Source: Methylobacterium planeticum (lineage in GTDB: Bacteria > Pseudomonadota > Alphaproteobacteria > Rhizobiales > Beijerinckiaceae). Taken from it: a DNA stretch of 36,170 bases. A program made the translations under genes and the position numbers. Where the stretch lies: assembly GCF_008806345.1 (NCBI RefSeq), contig NZ_VZZJ01000037.1:1-36170 (forward strand). Reading direction: 5' to 3'. The notes under the pieces were generated by a model, which saw only the letters and a program-made list of their open reading frames with translations, was not told the origin of the DNA and ran no database searches. Of the stretch, positions 31,924 to 36,170 are shown piece by piece (the stretch's first letter is position 1; each line of letters begins with the position of its first letter).

Positions 31924-32851
31924 CCGCGTCCTCGTGACGGGTGCGGCCGGGTTCCTGGGAACATGGCTCTGCCACCGGCTCGTGGAGGAGGGGGCGTGCG
32001 TCGCGGGACTGGTGCGGCGCCCGCCCGATGCCGAGAGCCTGTTCGCGCGCCTGGGCCTGCTGGAACGGGTCGAGTTGTGGCCCGGCGCGGACTCCCTGTG
32101 CGACCGCCTCAAGGCATTCGAGCCGGGCATCGTCGTCAATCTGGCCGGTTCCTCCCAGGCCGGGGCCGCGCGCACCGAACCGGCCCGTGCATTCCATCAG
32201 AACACGGGCTTCCTATGGGGCCTGCTCGACGACGTCCGTCGCGCGGAGCGGCGCATCGCCGTCATCCATGCCTCGACGGAGGCCGTGTACGGCGCGCGCG
32301 AGGGCGGGCGCTTGCTGCGCGAGTCCGATCGGACCGCAGCGCTCGCGCCCTACGCCGCCTCGAAGGCCGCCGCCGAGATCGTGCTGCGGTCCTTCGGCGA
32401 AACCTACGGTATCCCGACCGTCATCGTGCGGTTCGGCAACATCTACGGGCCCGGAGATCCGAACAGCGCGCGTCTGATCCCCGACCTGATGCAGGCGTTC
32501 GAAGCCGATCGCTCGCCGCGACTGCGCGATGGCCAGTCGGTGCGCAGCTACCTCTACGTGGACGATGCCGTCGACGCCATCCTGCTCCTCGCATCGCATA
32601 TGGGAGACGAGGATGTGCGCGGTGAAGTGTTCAATGTCGCGGGCGACCAGCCCTACACGACCCTGAGCGTCGCGACCTTGGTGAGGGACGCAGTCGGACG
32701 ATCCGACATCCAGATCATCGTCGGCGAGTCACCGGACAGCAGCGTTCAGTTCGCCTCGACGGACAAGATCAAGCAGACGCTCGGCTGGGCACCGCGCATC
32801 AGTCTTGCCGATGGACTTCGGCAGATCGCACGCGAGGAGGTGAGACGGTGA
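31907..32851 (+). CDS. NAD-dependent epimerase/dehydratase (extended SDR) in the CDP-sugar module
   Basis: Encodes 314 residues from GTG 31907, with GAGGA eight bases upstream; a GTG at 31886 is an alternative. NAD motif: VLVTGAAGFLG (8-18). Active site: Ser/Thr in HASTEAVYG and YAASK (Tyr-x3-Lys). YIYGPGDPN-like NIYGPGDPNSARLIPDL and RSYLYVDDAVDAI are extended-SDR blocks. In this setting it may reduce or epimerise the 4-keto-6-deoxy product of the CDP-glucose 4,6-dehydratase encoded next. A general UDP-sugar 4-epimerase cannot be excluded. Overlap with both neighbours (17 and 4 bases) indicates one operon. Confidence 0.85.
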   Translation: MTPRPNRVLVTGAAGFLGTWLCHRLVEEGACVAGLVRRPPDAESLFARLGLLERVELWPGADSLCDRLKAFEPGIVVNLAGSSQAGAARTEPARAFHQNTGFLWGLLDDVRRAERRIAVIHASTEAVYGAREGGRLLRESDRTAALAPYAASKAAAEIVLRSFGETYGIPTVIVRFGNIYGPGDPNSARLIPDLMQAFEADRSPRLRDGQSVRSYLYVDDAVDAILLLASHMGDEDVRGEVFNVAGDQPYTTLSVATLVRDAVGRSDIQIIVGESPDSSVQFASTDKIKQTLGWAPRISLADGLRQIAREEVRR

Positions 32852-33963
32852 CTTCGATCCGCGCATTCGATGCCTACCGGGGACGTCGCGTCCTCGTGAC
32901 GGGGCATACCGGCTTCAAGGGCGCCTGGCTCAGCCTTTGGCTGGCCGAGTTGGGCGCCACCGTCATCGGCGTGAGCGATGCCGTGCCGACCGATCCGAGC
33001 CTGTTCTCGGTGGCGGGGGTCGGCGCGCGGGTCCGCGACCACCGGGCGGATATCCGCGACGGCGCCGCGATCCGGGATCTCGTCCTCCGGGAACAACCCG
33101 AGATCATCTTTCACCTCGCGGCCCAGCCCCTCGTGCGCAGGGCGCTCGCTGATCCCTACGAGACGGTGACGACCAACGTCATCGGGACCCTGACTGTCCT
33201 CGAGGCCGCCCGCGCGGTCCCGGGGGTCGATGGCGTCGTGGTGATCACCAGCGACAAGGTCTATCGCGACCGGCCGATCGGCCCTCCCTACACCGAGGCG
33301 GACGCCCTCGGTGGCCACGAACCCTATGGGGCGAGCAAGGCCGCGGCCGAGATCATTGCCGAGGTCTACACCCATGCGAGCTTCCACCGGGGCGCGGGCT
33401 CGGCCAACATGCCGAGGGTCGTCACGGCACGCGCCGGCAACGTCATCGGCGGCGGCGACTGGGCGGCGAACCGCCTCGTGCCGGACGTCGTGCGCGCTGT
33501 CCTCGCGGGAGAGGACGTGACCCTGCGCTACCCGCGCGCGGTCCGGCCCTGGCAGCATGTCCTCGAACCGCTCGGTGGCTATCTCACGCTCGGGCTCGGC
33601 CTGCTCGGCGGCACGCCCCTGCCCTCCTGCGTCAATTTCGGGCCCGCCGACCACAGAGCCTTGCCGGTTGTCGACCTCGTGTCGCTGTTCCTCTCGGCTT
33701 GGGGTCCGTGCGAGACCCGTGTCCTCGTCGAGGAGGATCGGACCGGCGTCGAGGCCGCACTGCTGCAGGTCAACTCCTGCCTCGCCCAGACCGCGCTTGG
33801 CTGGCAGGCCCTGTGGGACGCGCCGCGTGCCGTTGCGGAAAGCGCGCGCTGGTACAGGTCCTGGGCCGCCGGCGACGACATGGCTCAGGTCACGCGATCG
33901 CAGATTTCGCGATACACGCAGGCGTCGGCCGAGCGAAACATGTTGGCGCATACCGCAGCATGA
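32848..33963 (+). CDS. rfbG: CDP-glucose 4,6-dehydratase
   Basis: Encodes 371 residues (usual ~360). The NAD loop is VLVTGHTGFKGAWLSLWL (16-33), whose GHTGFKG is specific for CDP-glucose dehydratases. HLAAQPLVRRALADPYET, ITSDKVYRD, YGASKAAAE and RAGNVIGGGDWAANRLVPD are all diagnostic. It converts CDP-glucose to CDP-4-keto-6-deoxyglucose. The start is GTG 32848 with GAGGAGGTGAG just upstream, overlapping the preceding TGA by 4 bases (GTGA). No gene for the 3-dehydratase RfbH follows, so the product is probably a 6-deoxy, not a 3,6-dideoxy, sugar. Confidence 0.95.
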   Translation: MTSIRAFDAYRGRRVLVTGHTGFKGAWLSLWLAELGATVIGVSDAVPTDPSLFSVAGVGARVRDHRADIRDGAAIRDLVLREQPEIIFHLAAQPLVRRALADPYETVTTNVIGTLTVLEAARAVPGVDGVVVITSDKVYRDRPIGPPYTEADALGGHEPYGASKAAAEIIAEVYTHASFHRGAGSANMPRVVTARAGNVIGGGDWAANRLVPDVVRAVLAGEDVTLRYPRAVRPWQHVLEPLGGYLTLGLGLLGGTPLPSCVNFGPADHRALPVVDLVSLFLSAWGPCETRVLVEEDRTGVEAALLQVNSCLAQTALGWQALWDAPRAVAESARWYRSWAAGDDMAQVTRSQISRYTQASAERNMLAHTAA

Positions 33964-34079
33964 GACGATCTTTATGAGATCCGTAAATCGATCTAGTAGA
34001 AATTTAATATCAGCTTCATTTTCCACATGCAGCCGTCAACACGCATACTGATATCGATTGATTCTTGTGCAAAATCAAG

Positions 34080-34093
34080 TGGATCAAGATCCA
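34080..34093. promoter_or_regulatory. Inverted and direct repeat in the AT-rich spacer before the acyltransferase
   Basis: TGGATC-AA-GATCCA is a perfect 6-bp dyad with a 2-base centre. The hexamer ATCAAG overlaps it twice with 10-base phasing (34074-34079 and 34084-34089). The whole 176-base spacer 33964-34139 is AT-rich and gene-free, so a promoter and operator for the acyltransferase are likely here. Confidence 0.4.
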
Positions 34094-34139
34094 TTACACA
34101 TTCTTAGATATTTTAATCAGTAAAATCTGAGGATGTACA

Positions 34140-35252
34140 ATGCGTAAGATCGTCAACCTGCACATCCTGCGTGCCCTCGCAACCATCGTCGTCGCCTCGG
34201 CACACGCGATCACCCGTACCAATCAATGGTCTGAGCTTCCCGCAATCATTTACGTCATGGCCGATGTGATGGGTGCTATGGCGGTTGACACCTTCTTCGT
34301 GATCAGCGGCTTCATCATGATCTTCACGTCCTCCGACCTGTTCGGTGGGAGGACGGGGGTGGCCGAGTTCGCCCGCAGGCGCCTGATCCGGATCGTCCCG
34401 CTCTACTGGCTCGCGACCGCCACCGAGATCGCCCTGAGGGCGCGCCACCACAACGCCCCCGGCCTATCCGAGGTGTTCCACACGCTGTTCTTCGTCCCGC
34501 AGGTGACGCATCCCGGCGAACCGCTGCGGCCGGTCGTGGGCGTCGGCTGGACCCTCAACTACGAGGCGCTCTTCTACGTGATGTTCGGGCTCGCCCTGTT
34601 CCTGCCGCGCCGGATCGGCGTCCCGGCGCTGCTGGCGGCGATTGCCGCCCTGGTCGCTGCGGGCGGATTCGTGAAGCCTCTGACCGACACGAGCGCGCCG
34701 ACGACGGTGGTGACCTTCCTCACCGATCGCATCATGCTGATGTTCGCGCTCGGCATCGTGGCCGGCCTCGTCTACGAGCGGGCCGGCGAGGACCGACGCG
34801 GCTTCATCCGCCACCCGTTCCGCCTCGCGTTCGCGCTCTGCGGCGGCAGCATCGCCGTGCTGTTTGCGGCCGGTGCCGGCACTCACCCGCCGCTGGGCTG
34901 GGAACTCCTCCTGCGCGCCGCCGTGCTGCTGGTCGCGATGGTCTGCCTGTTCGGCGCGCCGAGCCCATCAGGGGCGCCCACGCGCATTCTCTCGCACCTC
35001 GCGGACGCCTCCTACAGCATCTACCTCTTCCACTTCATCATCATCGTGGGTTTGGAGAAGGTCTGGCTGGCTGTATTCGGGGCGCACGGGCCGGTTGCCT
35101 GCGTCCTCACGCTCGCAGCGGCCGCCCATGCGGGCGGCCTGCTGATCCACCTCACCATCGAGAGGCCGACGACGCGTCTCCTCCAGAGCCTCACACGGTC
35201 GCAACCCACGCGCGACACGGCCCCCGCGGGCGTGCGCCGGGTTGGGCTCTGA
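34140..35252 (+). CDS. Acyltransferase family 3 membrane protein (ExoZ/OafA-like)
   Basis: Encodes 370 residues with about ten membrane segments. The Acyl_transf_3 signatures are VNLHILRALATIVVASAHAI (conserved R and H near the start), VDTFFVISGFIMIFTS, FARRRLIRIVPLYWLAT and GWTLNYEALFYVMFGLALF (~137-155). The last is highly typical of ExoZ, which acetylates succinoglycan. It would transfer acetyl or another acyl group from a cytosolic donor to the repeat unit. ATG 34140 follows GAGGA. It is monocistronic with its own AT-rich promoter region and a hairpin downstream. Confidence 0.92.
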   Translation: MRKIVNLHILRALATIVVASAHAITRTNQWSELPAIIYVMADVMGAMAVDTFFVISGFIMIFTSSDLFGGRTGVAEFARRRLIRIVPLYWLATATEIALRARHHNAPGLSEVFHTLFFVPQVTHPGEPLRPVVGVGWTLNYEALFYVMFGLALFLPRRIGVPALLAAIAALVAAGGFVKPLTDTSAPTTVVTFLTDRIMLMFALGIVAGLVYERAGEDRRGFIRHPFRLAFALCGGSIAVLFAAGAGTHPPLGWELLLRAAVLLVAMVCLFGAPSPSGAPTRILSHLADASYSIYLFHFIIIVGLEKVWLAVFGAHGPVACVLTLAAAAHAGGLLIHLTIERPTTRLLQSLTRSQPTRDTAPAGVRRVGL

Positions 35253-35387
35253 TCTCAGGGCAGGCGATCGTGTTCTCAGGGATCGGTGACAAGGCTGCCT
35301 TGCGCGATTGGGGCGGCGTCCGGCTGCGCCGCGATCCCCATGCCCAGAGGGGATGTCGGTCGGCGACGTTGACCGGGCGATGGGTCA

Positions 35388-35407
35388 CGGGCTGCTCGTG
35401 CAGCCCG
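35388..35407 (+). terminator. Hairpin downstream of the acyltransferase
   Basis: CGGGCTGC (35388-35395) pairs with GCAGCCCG (35400-35407) around a TCGT loop. It lies 135 bases after the acyltransferase stop and 49 before the end of the convergent small gene. Another GGGCGC...GCGCTGCCC region follows. No T-tract. Confidence 0.4.
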
Positions 35408-35455
35408 GCTCTCCTGGGCGCAACGCCCGGTGGCGCTGCCCGGCTGAGTCACCCG

Positions 35456-35779
35456 TCAGCGCCGAACGGATGAATCGTGATCCATTGATTCCGCGATCTC
35501 ACGGCCGAGTCCCTTCAGGATGGAGGGGGACACGACATAACTATGATCACTGGATGCCAGCTCCAGCCATAGATTCGCCTTCTCGTCCTCTACTCTGCCC
35601 TTGATCAATTTGTGGACAATGTACTCAAGTTCCCTCACGCGCGTTTCGAGCAGAACCATTTTGTACTCCATCTGAAGTTCTTCGTCCTGATCGAACAGCT
35701 TGTTATCGATCATGTGCATCGCGAGAACCCCTGCTTTGCCGAATCGAGCCCCTATTTTTTGATTTTTATCAAGCATCAT
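35456..35779 (-). CDS. Small hypothetical protein with helical core
   Basis: Encodes 107 residues, rich in charged and Leu residues. Residues ~30-65 (EELQMEYKMVLLETRVRELEYIVHKLIKG) look like an amphipathic helix or coiled coil. No family is recognised. Base composition is clearly lower in GC than the EPS genes, and codon use differs. Two adjacent ATGs (35779, 35776) lack a good ribosome site, and an inner ATG near residue 20 is possible. The upstream region is AT-rich and could hold its promoter. It may be a recently acquired gene. Confidence 0.5.
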   Translation of the reverse strand: MMLDKNQKIGARFGKAGVLAMHMIDNKLFDQDEELQMEYKMVLLETRVRELEYIVHKLIKGRVEDEKANLWLELASSDHSYVVSPSILKGLGREIAESMDHDSSVRR

Positions 35780-36170
35780 TAGAATATTTATTGCGCTGCT
35801 TTCCTCGCCGCGGCTCGGAGGCGACAGATGTTTTCAAAAATAATTTCAGCGGTGGTAGGTATGTTTATGAGGTCTGATCCTAAGATCATCTATCACAATA
35901 CACCAACCATTTCGCACTGCAGCAAATTCAATGCCTGATCACTTTCTGGGGCCGCGGACGTACGGTTGCGTACTCCGGGGTGCCTCGGGAATCCGACGCG
36001 ATGAGATCCTGACGAACCAGATCATCCGCGACCGCGACAGGTTGCGGGATGGGCGCCGGCGCCCACCGCGGGATCGCATCGGACATCCGTGTGATGGTCG
36101 ATTGTGATTAGGCGTGGAATAAGGACCCCGTTTTCGGGGTGATCGGCGTCCAAACGGGCCCCCCAGGACA
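35780..36170. other. Right-end spacer, no gene seen
   Basis: The first part (35780-35940) is AT-rich and probably holds the promoter of the small minus-strand gene. From about 35941 the sequence returns to high GC. A perfect 16-base palindrome (TGGGCGCCGGCGCCCA, 36050-36065) and the possible insertion-element end at 36090 follow. No credible reading frame is present. Confidence 0.5.
36090..36170 (+). mobile_element. Possible terminus of an IS21-type element (partial)
   Basis: The last 81 bases begin TGTGATGG, repeat TGTGAT at 36104-36109, and contain AAGGACCCCG-TTTT-CGGGGT (hairpin 36125-36140) followed by GATCGGCGTCCAAA and a C-run. This resembles, from memory, the leader sequence before istA in alphaproteobacterial IS21 elements. 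The transposase would lie beyond the window. The identity could not be checked. Confidence 0.35.

Noticed and set aside
36050..36065. Perfect 16-base GC palindrome
   Set aside because: Zero-loop palindromes of this kind arise readily in high-GC DNA; no gene end is nearby, so no terminator or operator call was made.
1..36170. tRNA, rRNA, CRISPR array or prophage
   Set aside because: No cloverleaf, rRNA segment, regular repeat-spacer array or phage structural gene was recognised by eye on either strand.

Overview
The window looks like chromosome of an alphaproteobacterium in Rhizobiales, most likely Methylobacterium or a close relative. The evidence is very high GC with strong GC3 coding bias, a GapR (DUF2312) protein, a DUF6894 protein, and a Rhizobium-type (exo) exopolysaccharide locus. 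The taxonomic call is an inference from gene families; no alignment was run.

Left third (1-9.97 kb), mixed housekeeping and accessory genes. There is a probable ruvB 5' end running off the left edge, overlapped by a small DUF6894 gene. Then come gapR, a flavodoxin-fold NAD(P)H oxidoreductase, a class I methyltransferase, a frameshifted outer-membrane beta-barrel remnant, a manganese catalase, a Tat-exported molybdopterin hydroxylase with its 2Fe-2S subunit, a MATE transporter, a divergent MarR regulator and an XRE-like regulator.

Centre and right (10.3-35.3 kb), a long exopolysaccharide (EPS) locus. Minus-strand genes are an RTX-tailed GH16 glycanase (ExsH-like), an FAD oxidoreductase, a methyltransferase, an ExoF-like export protein and an ExoP-like Wzz/ATPase. 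Plus-strand genes are a secreted GH16 glycanase (ExoK-like), a Wzx flippase, an FkbM-type methyltransferase, an ExoY-type priming transferase, three GT4 and one GT2 glycosyltransferases, a pyruvyl transferase and a Wzy-like polymerase. They are followed by a CDP-sugar module (glucose-1-phosphate cytidylyltransferase, an SDR epimerase/reductase, CDP-glucose 4,6-dehydratase) and an ExoZ-like acyltransferase. Read together: ExoY primes undecaprenyl phosphate, the GTs build the repeat unit, pyruvyl, acyl and possibly methyl groups decorate it, Wzx flips it, Wzy polymerises it, ExoP and ExoF control length and export, and the two GH16 enzymes trim the product.

The machinery resembles the succinoglycan system, but the CDP-6-deoxyhexose branch, the FAD oxidoreductase and the methyltransferases suggest a different, decorated polymer. 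This is the best candidate for an undescribed system here. AT-rich intergenic islands separate the transcription units and carry candidate promoters and operators. The right end holds a small unknown gene and a sequence that may be the end of an IS21-type element.
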